Positions 7,701 through 15,348 of a DNA stretch of 64,000 nt are shown here, piece after piece. Position 1 is the stretch's first letter. Each line of letters starts with the position of its first letter. The notes under the pieces were generated by a model. The model ran no database searches. It was given only the letters and a program-made list of their open reading frames with translations, and was not told the DNA's origin. Origin of the DNA: Helicobacter_J cappadocius (GTDB lineage Bacteria > Campylobacterota > Campylobacteria > Campylobacterales > Helicobacteraceae); contig NZ_JAUPEV010000007.1 in the NCBI RefSeq assembly GCF_030686155.1, positions 1-64,000 on the forward strand, read 5' to 3'. The position numbers and the translations under genes were made by a program.

Positions 7701-9005
7701 TTGCTTGAAAATCATCTATTGCCTAAAACAATAAGTTCAGTAGTTATTAGATTTTTATTCTGTTTTTTGTTTATAGGACATATTTTTTTATGTATGCTGA
7801 ACGCTTATGAGAACGATTATTTTGAGATTTCTGATGCACAAGTGGGTTTTTTTAGTTCAGGCGGATTTGGGAGTTATGAGGACGATAAGCTTACTGGAGG
7901 TTATACAAATCTTTTTAGTACCTTAAGCATAGGAATCAAGGGTGCTTATGGGTTTGATTTTGGAGTTGGAGGAAGTGCGGTAGTCCTATTACATAAAGTA
8001 AAAAATAATGATATATATTCAGATATTAATAATAATGAAATTGGTGTTGGTTTTCGTATTAATAACGACGAAGCTAAGGATTTTAGATATACCAGTGATA
8101 ATGCAATATTACACACATTGTATATGCGCTATACGAACTCCTGGGGTACTTTTACAGCAGGAAGATTTCCATTGAAGTTAGAGTGGATAGGGGATTATTT
8201 AGAGGGAGTGAATATAGAGATTGACAGATTCAAGGATTGGACAATCCAAGCTGGTTGGTTTGATAGACAAGCTTATGGGGATGCAGAAGAAAATGTTCAT
8301 TTTGGATATATTAAACATTGGTATGAAAAATATGAAGGTTACAGGATTAATAATAATTATTTTTTGGATATAAAATATAGCAATGATTTTTTGGCTATCA
8401 ATGCTTATTACAATTACTTTGACACGCTTCTTTATGCTGTTGGCTTCAAAACAGATTGGAGCTTTGGATATGGAGATTGGAAATTTGCAACATTGCTTCA
8501 CTATGTTTTTGTAGCTTCAAGTCTGCAAACACAAGATCAATGCGATCAACCTTTTATTGCAAGTGCTGCAGGTCTTGCTTGTTATGTTCCTTCAACTATG
8601 GGGTCTGTATTGGGCTACTTGTTGCAGCTAGAACAAGGTTTAAACTTTAAAGATTGGTATTTTTCTATGGGATATTTACAAAACGACAAAAAAGGTTCTA
8701 CAAATAATTTACCTATTTATTCGGACAATAATCCCTTAGAATATAACACTGTTGTTTATGGAGGAGGGGCAAAAACAGGTTATATTAGTCTTAAATATGA
8801 GTGGGCAAAAACATATTTTTTAAGTTTGAAATATGGCTTGAGTTATTATTATTCAAATGGCAATTTGTTTTCCCAAAGCCAATTCAATGCTTTGGCAGGT
8901 GTTGATTTTTCTCATATCAATGTTTCGTTAGGTTATTTTAATATTGATGATAAGAGCGGATATAAGAATAATATTGCTAGAATTTGGTTGGGATTTAAGT
9001 TTTAG
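7701..9005 (+). CDS. Outer-membrane porin-like protein (Hof family-like)
   Basis: 434 residues. The N terminus is a strongly hydrophobic signal (IRFLFCFLFIGHIFLCML) and the rest is rich in Gly, aromatic residues and alternating strands, ending NIARIWLGFKF, the aromatic C-terminal strand expected of a beta-barrel. The length, the N-terminal strand and the closing phenylalanine resemble the Hof porins of H. pylori (HP_OMP_2 family), but I cannot name the member. The start is uncertain: TTG at 7701 with a weak AAAG before it is used here; the ATG at 7794 would cut the signal peptide. It lies upstream of the czn operon on the same strand; a link to metal or solute uptake is only positional. Confidence 0.7.
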   Translation: MLENHLLPKTISSVVIRFLFCFLFIGHIFLCMLNAYENDYFEISDAQVGFFSSGGFGSYEDDKLTGGYTNLFSTLSIGIKGAYGFDFGVGGSAVVLLHKVKNNDIYSDINNNEIGVGFRINNDEAKDFRYTSDNAILHTLYMRYTNSWGTFTAGRFPLKLEWIGDYLEGVNIEIDRFKDWTIQAGWFDRQAYGDAEENVHFGYIKHWYEKYEGYRINNNYFLDIKYSNDFLAINAYYNYFDTLLYAVGFKTDWSFGYGDWKFATLLHYVFVASSLQTQDQCDQPFIASAAGLACYVPSTMGSVLGYLLQLEQGLNFKDWYFSMGYLQNDKKGSTNNLPIYSDNNPLEYNTVVYGGGAKTGYISLKYEWAKTYFLSLKYGLSYYYSNGNLFSQSQFNALAGVDFSHINVSLGYFNIDDKSGYKNNIARIWLGFKF

Positions 9006-9018
9006 ATATGATTTATTC

Positions 9019-9050
9019 TTGACACAAACACAACAGAAATGTTGTTTAAT
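9019..9050 (+). promoter_or_regulatory. czn promoter with long spacer and a dyad (possible metal-sensor operator)
   Basis: TTGACA at 9019-9024 and TTTAAT at 9045-9050 are separated by 20 bases, too long for an ordinary promoter. The region holds a perfect dyad, ACAACA-GAAA-TGTTGT, at 9030-9045. Overlong spacers with an internal dyad are the hallmark of promoters controlled by MerR-family metal sensors. No regulator gene is adjacent, so this is a suggestion only. Confidence 0.35.
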
Positions 9051-9088
9051 ATAACCAATATTTTAAGAAATTTTATTTTGAGGTCGCG

Positions 9089-10321
9089 ATGCGTTTATCG
9101 AAAATGTTTTTGTTTTTTTGTGTGATGATGAGTATTGTAAGTGGAAGGGAGATAAGTTTGGAAGAATTCCTCAAAGCTGTGGAGAGAAATTCTATAGAAC
9201 TCATCGGCAACAAAGCTCAGTATCAAAGTCAATTAGAAAATCAAAAGTCTCTACTTTCTTGGGATTATCCATATGTTGAAACAGATATATCGGTTGTAAA
9301 AAACTCGCAAGGTCGCAATGAACCTCAAACAACAGCACTTTTAATGATTACGCCTAAGTTACCTTGGGTAAGTTCAATGTTGCGTCAAAGTCTGAATATA
9401 AAAACCATCCAATACAAAAAATCCTATGAACTCAGAAAAAATCTTGCTTTCATCGCCGCTAAACGATTATATCTTACTTATTCCATCACTAAGGAAAAGT
9501 ATAATATTTACATACAACGTGAAAATAACTATCGATCGCAATTAGATATTGCAAAACAAAAGCTAGATGCAGGGAGTATGTCTAAAAAAGACTATATTAA
9601 TTTTAGAAATTCTTATTTAGAGGCAAAACTTGCTAAAACAAATGTAAAATCAACGCTTGTGAATTTAGAAAAAACCATTGATACTCTTATAGGAGAATAC
9701 TCTCGTGATAATACAGGTTTAGATTCTGATATTGAAGTATCTGGACTCAGTTTTGAGTATGTAAATATTCAAAATCACATTGTGAATAAGATCCTTGATG
9801 AGTCCTTGTATGTGGAAATCATTGATTTGTTGGCAAAAGACTATCAGACTAATGCTAAACTTGCTAATAGGGACAGGTTGAGTGCTTTAGAAATTGGAGC
9901 GGGGATAGAGAATGCGAATTCTTCTACAAATCTATCATTGAAGCTTCAAATTCCCCTACCTGTAACTCCCAAAAATACACATCTAAAAAGAAAATATATG
10001 GCACTTCAAAGTGGAGCATTATCACAGAGCGAAGTGACTAAACGCAACATTAGAATCAAGGCAGAATCTTATATGGAACAACTCAAAAATAAGCAACAAT
10101 ATATTGAAATCCAAAAAGAAAATATTCAAAATAAAAAATCTTTGATGGATATGGGAAAGATAGCTTATGATTCGCAAAAGATTGGATTGTTTGAATATTT
10201 AGCTTATCAAAACTCTTATATGGATTCACTCATCACACTCGCTGATGCGAAGATTGACTATATTGATACAGAAGCTTTGTTGGAGGAAACTTTAGGCAAG
10301 AGTCTTATAGGAGAAAAATAA
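9089..10321 (+). CDS. cznC: CznC, outer-membrane channel of the Cd/Zn/Ni efflux pump
   Basis: 410 residues, TolC/CzcC-type outer-membrane factor: signal peptide (residues 1-19, ending VSG) followed by long helical heptad-rich stretches (residues 100-200 and 300-400) that would form the periplasmic coiled-coil barrel. It is the exit duct of a tripartite RND metal pump, in the order channel, adaptor, pump, as in H. pylori cznCBA, which exports Cd, Zn and Ni and protects urease nickel balance. ATG start with GAGG upstream. The stop shares one base with the adaptor's ATG (TAATG). Confidence 0.87.
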   Translation: MRLSKMFLFFCVMMSIVSGREISLEEFLKAVERNSIELIGNKAQYQSQLENQKSLLSWDYPYVETDISVVKNSQGRNEPQTTALLMITPKLPWVSSMLRQSLNIKTIQYKKSYELRKNLAFIAAKRLYLTYSITKEKYNIYIQRENNYRSQLDIAKQKLDAGSMSKKDYINFRNSYLEAKLAKTNVKSTLVNLEKTIDTLIGEYSRDNTGLDSDIEVSGLSFEYVNIQNHIVNKILDESLYVEIIDLLAKDYQTNAKLANRDRLSALEIGAGIENANSSTNLSLKLQIPLPVTPKNTHLKRKYMALQSGALSQSEVTKRNIRIKAESYMEQLKNKQQYIEIQKENIQNKKSLMDMGKIAYDSQKIGLFEYLAYQNSYMDSLITLADAKIDYIDTEALLEETLGKSLIGEK

Positions 10322-11376
10322 TGAAAAAATGGCTACTTATAATATCACTTGTATGTGTTGTTTGGGGATATGATGAGATAAAGATATCTCCTGAACAATT
10401 AGAAAAACTTGGTATTAGTGTTATTAAAATAGACAATGATGCTCCAACTAGAGGAATACCATTTAATGCTTATATTGATTTTAATGACAAGAGCTCCACG
10501 ACACAAAGTTCAAGTTTTGAAGCAATAGTGGTAGCATTATACAAACGTGAAGGAGAAAGGGTAAAGGAAGGAGAAATAATTGATGAAATTAGTTCTCTTG
10601 ATTTGAGTAATCTGTATTTTGAGCTTCAAAATACTCAAAACAAACTCAAAGTTGCCAAAGATATTACAAAAAAAGACAAAGAGCTTTATGAAAAAGGTGT
10701 GATTTCAAAAAGAGAATACCAAACTAGCTATCTTGCTAGCAACGAAATGGAGTTAAAAGTCAAGCAGATTGAATCTACATTTAGTCTATTTGGAATAGAT
10801 CCTCTAAATCCAAAAGGAAAATATGGTTTTAGGGTCATTGCTAAGGATAGCGGAATACTTTCTGTGGCACCTAAAAAAACAGGAGAACGGATTCCTGCTT
10901 TTACGCCATATATTCGGATATCTCGCGATGATGACTTACTTGCTAGGATAAAACTTCCTGTGAGTGCTTCTGAATATATCAAAAAAGGTTCAGCTGTTTA
11001 TAGCGAACAGGGCAAAAAAATCGGAGAAATTCAATCTATTTCTGTTGTTCTTGATAGGGCATCTAATACGATTTTAGCAACTGCATTGCTTACAACGGGC
11101 GATTTTAAAGTAGGAGAAATGACTGATGTTTATATTGATGGGGTTAAACCTAAACACTCTATTGCTATTCCCTCAGAAGCTATCATTAAAAATGGTAAAG
11201 ATTATTTGATATTTTTAAAAACTAAAGATGGTTTTTTGCCAAAATCTGTAAAGGTTATCGAAGAGAGAGACAAACAGTTTCTTATCAGTGATGAGGGGTT
11301 GAAAGTGGGCGATGAAATCGCTTCAGGAGCCCTGATTGCATTGAAGGGAATCGTCAATAAAATAGGTGATGAATAA
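10321..11376 (+). CDS. cznB: CznB, periplasmic adaptor (membrane fusion protein)
   Basis: 351 residues with a signal peptide (1-16). Visible features of the RND adaptor family: a lipoyl-like half-motif ALYKREGERVKEGEII near 76-91, a coiled hairpin (about 95-150), a second lipoyl half near 165-185, and a beta-barrel/membrane-proximal C terminus (GDEIASGALIALKG). It bridges CznA in the inner membrane and CznC in the outer membrane. One-base stop/start overlaps on both sides (TAATG) show tight translational coupling in the operon. Confidence 0.87.
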   Translation: MKKWLLIISLVCVVWGYDEIKISPEQLEKLGISVIKIDNDAPTRGIPFNAYIDFNDKSSTTQSSSFEAIVVALYKREGERVKEGEIIDEISSLDLSNLYFELQNTQNKLKVAKDITKKDKELYEKGVISKREYQTSYLASNEMELKVKQIESTFSLFGIDPLNPKGKYGFRVIAKDSGILSVAPKKTGERIPAFTPYIRISRDDDLLARIKLPVSASEYIKKGSAVYSEQGKKIGEIQSISVVLDRASNTILATALLTTGDFKVGEMTDVYIDGVKPKHSIAIPSEAIIKNGKDYLIFLKTKDGFLPKSVKVIEERDKQFLISDEGLKVGDEIASGALIALKGIVNKIGDE

Positions 11377-14300
11377 TGTTAGCAAAAATCATTGAGTTTT
11401 CGTTACGACAGAGAGTTATAGTGGTTATTTGTGCATTTATTTTGCTATTTTTTGGAATTTATAGTTTTGTGTCTATTCCTATTGATGCCTTTCCTGACGT
11501 GTCTTCTACGCAAGTTAAGATTGTTTTAAAATCACCAGGTATGTCTCCTGAAGAAATGGAAAATCGTGTTGTAAAGCCTATAGAAATGGAGCTTTTGGGA
11601 CTTCAGGGTCAAAAGTCTTTGCGCAGTACTTCCAAATACGCTATTGCCGATATTACAATTGATTTTGATGATAAAATCGATATTTATCTAGCTAGAAATA
11701 TGGTGAATGAAAAACTTTCTATGGTTTTGCCAGATTTGCCAGATGAAGTACAAGGAGGGATTGCTCCTATTGTAACACCACTCTCGGATATGTTTATGTT
11801 CACCATTGATGGAGATTTGCCTGAGGTTCAAAAGCGTCAATTGCTTGATTTTGTGATTCGCCCAGCATTGCGTACGATAAAGGGTGTCGCGGATGTAAAT
11901 TCTTTGGGTGGGTATTCTAGGGCTATTGTTGTGATGCCTAATTTTAACGATATGGCAAGGCTTGGGATTTCTATCACAGAACTTGAAGATATTTTAAAAG
12001 CAAATCTAAAAAATGATGGCGCAGGAAGAGTGGATAGAGATGGGGAAACTTTTTTGGTAAAAATACAAACGGCTGCACTCAATGAGGAGGATATCAAAAG
12101 TATTACTATTCCAACAAAGACAGGCTATATTCATATCGGTGATTTTTGTAATGTTGTTTCTAGCTATCGCACAAGGCTTGGATTTGTTACAAAAGATGGA
12201 TTGGGTGAAACAACTGAAGGTCTAGTATTGTCTCTTAAGGGGGCAAATTCAAGAGATGCTATTGTTCAAGTGAAGCAAAAACTTGAAGAGATTAAACCTA
12301 GTTTGCCAAAAAATGTCAGTATCAATCCGTTTTATGATCGTTCCGAACTGACCAAAAAAGCTATAGATACCGTTTCTAAAGCATTGGTTGAGGCAATTGT
12401 ATTGATAGTGATTACATTGTTCTTGTTTTTGGGTGATTTTAGGGCAGCGGTTGCTGTGAGTGTGATATTGCCACTTGCACTTTCAGTAGCATTTATTTTG
12501 ATGAAAATTAATGGGATGAGTGCAAATTTGATGAGTTTGGGTGGCCTTACTATTGCTATAGGAATTTTAGTTGATTCTGCTGTTGTGGTGGTTGAAAATG
12601 CTTTTGAAAAACTAAGTTCGAATAAATCTATGACAAAACTCCACGCTCTTTATCGTTCTTGTAAAGAAATCTCTGTTTCTGTGGTGAGCGGGATTGTTAT
12701 CATTATTGTCTTTTTTATCCCTATTGTTTCTTTGGAGGGCTTAGAAGGCAAGATGTTCCGTCCATTAGCTATGAGTATTGTATTTGCACTTTTAGGCTCA
12801 CTTCTACTTTCTTTGACTGTTATTCCTGTTGTTAGTTCGATAGTTTTGAAGGCAAAAGAACATAAAGAAACTTTTTTGACGAGATTTTTTTACTATCTTT
12901 ATAATCCAATGTTGGATTTTTCTTTAAAACATTCCAAAATAATGTTTATAGGTGCAGGTTTGTTCCTCATCGCAAGTTTTTCACTTTTTCCATTTGTTGG
13001 AAAGGCTTTTATGCCCACGCTTGATGAAGGTGATGTAGTTTTGACCATAGAAACCACGCCTTCTATTTCTCTTGAACAATCAAAAGATTTGATACTAAAA
13101 ATAGAAAAAAAAATTCATCAAGATGTTTCAGAAGTTAAAACGATGGTTGCAAGAACAGGATCTGATGAACTTGGATTGGATTTAGGAGGACTCAATCAAA
13201 CAGATATGTTCATTTCTTTTAAACCCAAAAAAGAATGGCAAGTCAAAGGAAAATCTGAATTGATTGCCAAAATCTCTCACTCTTTGGAGGACTTTAAAGG
13301 GATCAGTTTTATTTTTACACAACCTATTGATATGCGTATTTCTGAAATGCTCACAGGGACACGCGGGGATGTTGCTATTAAAATATTTGGCGATGATATT
13401 GATAAGCTCAATGAACTTAGCACTCAAATAGCAGATATAATCACCAAAATACCAGGTTCTAGCGAAGTATTTACCGCACTCAATGAAGGGGTGAATTATC
13501 TTTTTGTCTCTCCTGAACGTCACGCAATGGCAAATGTGGGTATCACTAGTGATGAGTTCGCAAAATTTATGAAATCTTCCCTTGAAGGAATTATGGTGGA
13601 TTATATTCCTGCTGGATTTGCTAGAGTTCCTGTAATCATTCGTCAAAATCCTGAAATTTCTACAGATATTACCAAACTCAAAAGTCTTGAGATGGCTTCT
13701 GATAGAGATTATGCTGTTCCAATTACTTCCATCGCACATATTAGCGAAGTTGATGGACCAGTCAGTATTGTACGTGAGAATTCTCGTCGATTGAGTTTAG
13801 TACGTAGTAATGTTGAAGGTAGAGATCTTGGTGGTTTTGTAAATGAAATAAAAGCACAGATCGGAGAAAAAATAAAACTACCGCCAAATTATTTCATCAC
13901 TTATGGAGGGCAATTTGAAAATCAGCAAAGAGCAAATGCCAAACTCGCTACTGTTATTCCTATCAGTATTTTGGTGATATTTTTTATTTTATTTTTTACA
14001 TTTAAAAGCATTCCTTTAGCATTGCTTATTTTACTCAATATCCCTTTTGCTGTTACTGGAGGGTTGATTTCGCTCTTTGTTTCAGGGGAGTATATTTCCG
14101 TACCTGCTAGTGTGGGATTTATAGCTCTTTTTGGGATCGCAGTGCTTAATGGAGTCGTGATGATAGGGTATTTCAAAGAGCTTATCAAACAAGGAAAAAG
14201 CGTGGAGGAAACGGTGCTTATAGGTGCTAGAAGGAGATTAAGACCGGTTCTGATGACAGCATTTATAGCTGGATTGGGCTTGGTGCCAATGCTTCTAACA

Positions 14301-14432
14301 CATGGAGTAGGATCAGAAGTACAGAAGCCCTTAGCGATTGTTGTGCTCGGTGGATTGGTAACTTCAAGTGCTCTTACTTTATTGCTTTTGCCACCTATGT
14401 TTAGGATACTTGCTAAGAAGATTAAACTTTAA
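11376..14432 (+). CDS. cznA: CznA, RND-type heavy-metal efflux pump
   Basis: 1018 residues, the standard length for a CzcA-type (HME-RND) proton/metal antiporter. It starts with transmembrane segment 1 (about 15-32) and the conserved IDAFPDVSSTQV; TM2-TM6 lie at about 335-500 and include GILVDSAVVVVEN in TM4, with the acidic residue typical of heavy-metal pumps; the second half repeats the fold (TM7 near 530, TM8-TM12 near 865-1015, with GIAVLNGVVM). Likely substrates are Cd, Zn and Ni by analogy with H. pylori CznA; this is family knowledge, not visible. The start overlaps the adaptor stop. Confidence 0.9.
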   Translation: MLAKIIEFSLRQRVIVVICAFILLFFGIYSFVSIPIDAFPDVSSTQVKIVLKSPGMSPEEMENRVVKPIEMELLGLQGQKSLRSTSKYAIADITIDFDDKIDIYLARNMVNEKLSMVLPDLPDEVQGGIAPIVTPLSDMFMFTIDGDLPEVQKRQLLDFVIRPALRTIKGVADVNSLGGYSRAIVVMPNFNDMARLGISITELEDILKANLKNDGAGRVDRDGETFLVKIQTAALNEEDIKSITIPTKTGYIHIGDFCNVVSSYRTRLGFVTKDGLGETTEGLVLSLKGANSRDAIVQVKQKLEEIKPSLPKNVSINPFYDRSELTKKAIDTVSKALVEAIVLIVITLFLFLGDFRAAVAVSVILPLALSVAFILMKINGMSANLMSLGGLTIAIGILVDSAVVVVENAFEKLSSNKSMTKLHALYRSCKEISVSVVSGIVIIIVFFIPIVSLEGLEGKMFRPLAMSIVFALLGSLLLSLTVIPVVSSIVLKAKEHKETFLTRFFYYLYNPMLDFSLKHSKIMFIGAGLFLIASFSLFPFVGKAFMPTLDEGDVVLTIETTPSISLEQSKDLILKIEKKIHQDVSEVKTMVARTGSDELGLDLGGLNQTDMFISFKPKKEWQVKGKSELIAKISHSLEDFKGISFIFTQPIDMRISEMLTGTRGDVAIKIFGDDIDKLNELSTQIADIITKIPGSSEVFTALNEGVNYLFVSPERHAMANVGITSDEFAKFMKSSLEGIMVDYIPAGFARVPVIIRQNPEISTDITKLKSLEMASDRDYAVPITSIAHISEVDGPVSIVRENSRRLSLVRSNVEGRDLGGFVNEIKAQIGEKIKLPPNYFITYGGQFENQQRANAKLATVIPISILVIFFILFFTFKSIPLALLILLNIPFAVTGGLISLFVSGEYISVPASVGFIALFGIAVLNGVVMIGYFKELIKQGKSVEETVLIGARRRLRPVLMTAFIAGLGLVPMLLTHGVGSEVQKPLAIVVLGGLVTSSALTLLLLPPMFRILAKKIKL

Positions 14433-14442
14433 GGAACGATGG

Positions 14443-14727
14443 ATGAAGTTGATTGAAGTTTATATTGATGAACAATATAAAGATAATTTGGTAGATCTGC
14501 TTTTGGAAGATGGATTTGATGATTTTTATTACTTTTCTTGTCATAAATATGCGGCAACCTCGATGCTTTTGAGCGAAAAAGAGCAAGTAAGTGGAAGAAA
14601 GGATTATGGAGTTTTTAGGCTATTTGTGCAAGAAGATATTTCTATTTTGCTTATTCAAAAGCTTCAAAAAATCTTTAATAAAGATCAAATGAGAATTGTT
14701 TCTTATTCTTCGTTGAGCGAGATATAA
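14443..14727 (+). CDS. Small DUF3240-type protein of the czn operon
   Basis: 94 residues, no signal peptide or membrane segment. It looks like the PII-like ferredoxin-fold DUF3240 proteins often found behind CzcA-type pumps; H. pylori has a similar small gene after cznA. The function is unknown; a regulatory or metal-sensing role is guessed from the fold. The ATG at 14443 has AAGGA about 7 bases upstream and follows the cznA stop by 10 bases, so it is the fourth gene of the operon. Longer frames overlapping cznA are not supported. Confidence 0.68.
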   Translation: MKLIEVYIDEQYKDNLVDLLLEDGFDDFYYFSCHKYAATSMLLSEKEQVSGRKDYGVFRLFVQEDISILLIQKLQKIFNKDQMRIVSYSSLSEI

Positions 14728-14741
14728 AAGCTACATTATAG

Positions 14742-14758
14742 GGCTAGAATTTCTAGCC
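14742..14758. terminator. Short hairpin between convergent genes
   Basis: GGCTAGA and TCTAGCC pair around a 3-base loop between the end of the czn operon and the end of the PH-domain gene. There is no T-run on the plus side, so termination strength is doubtful. Confidence 0.4.
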
Positions 14759-14770
14759 AGGTTTAAGCAT

Positions 14771-15211
14771 TTATGCAGGATTACTTTTTTCTTGCAACAA
14801 TGCTAATTCTTTCTTAAACCTAATGGGTTGTTTGATATATTTGATGGGTGCAGAAGAACTTCCTGTTCCTATCATTATAACTGTTCCATAACCTAGAATT
14901 CTGCCCAATATGCTTTGATTTAGTCGGATGCTTTCTACTTTATTGATTCTCAGCTCAACAGAGTCTCTTCTAATAAGCCCCCATTTTCCTACAACTGATT
15001 TTTCTGTTATCGCTAGTTCTGTAGTCCAGCGATAAATAATCGCATATACAAACCAAACAAAGCCTATAGTAATGAATACAATACCTGCCGTATCGTATTC
15101 ATTAAAGAAACAACCGCCAAAACAAATCATCATAATAGGGTACACAAATATAATCCAATGAATTTTAGCCTCATAGACTAATTTTTCATTGATTGAATCT
15201 AAATATGCCAT
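14771..15211 (-). CDS. Membrane protein with bacterial PH domain (DUF304-like)
   Basis: 146 residues. Two membrane segments near the N terminus (about 18-36 and 42-60, the second ending YAIIYRW) precede a bacterial pleckstrin-homology-like domain (about 65-140) with the typical ELAITEKSVVGKWGLIRRDS and VESIRLNQSILGRILGYGTV segments. Proteins of this type are inner-membrane proteins of unknown function, some linked to envelope stress. ATG at 15211 with AAGGA 6 bases upstream. Its own promoter has a TATAAT abutting a G10 tract, so its expression may be phase-variable. Confidence 0.78.
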   Translation of the reverse strand: MAYLDSINEKLVYEAKIHWIIFVYPIMMICFGGCFFNEYDTAGIVFITIGFVWFVYAIIYRWTTELAITEKSVVGKWGLIRRDSVELRINKVESIRLNQSILGRILGYGTVIMIGTGSSSAPIKYIKQPIRFKKELALLQEKSNPA

Positions 15212-15244
15212 TTGAATCCTTTTTTTCTAAAAATTTAATTTTTT

Positions 15245-15250
15245 ATTATA
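15245..15250 (-). promoter_or_regulatory. -10 box of the PH-domain gene, next to a G10 tract
   Basis: On the minus strand a perfect TATAAT starts one base after the homopolymer. Transcription would begin near 15238, leaving a leader of about 27 bases with AAGGA before the ATG at 15211. The tract fills the spacer toward any -35 element. Confidence 0.65.
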
Positions 15251-15251
15251 G

Positions 15252-15261
15252 CCCCCCCCCC
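15252..15261 (-). repeat. C10/G10 homopolymer in a promoter
   Basis: Ten C on the plus strand, read as G10 upstream of the -10 box of the PH-domain gene. Length changes here would alter the promoter spacing and so the level of transcription, as known for some Helicobacter and Neisseria surface genes. Confidence 0.85.
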
Positions 15262-15348
15262 TATTAATAAAAACTTAAATATTTTTATATTTATAAAGGA
15301 ATGATTTGAGATTATGAAAAATTTTGGATAAGATTTGGAAGTGTCACT

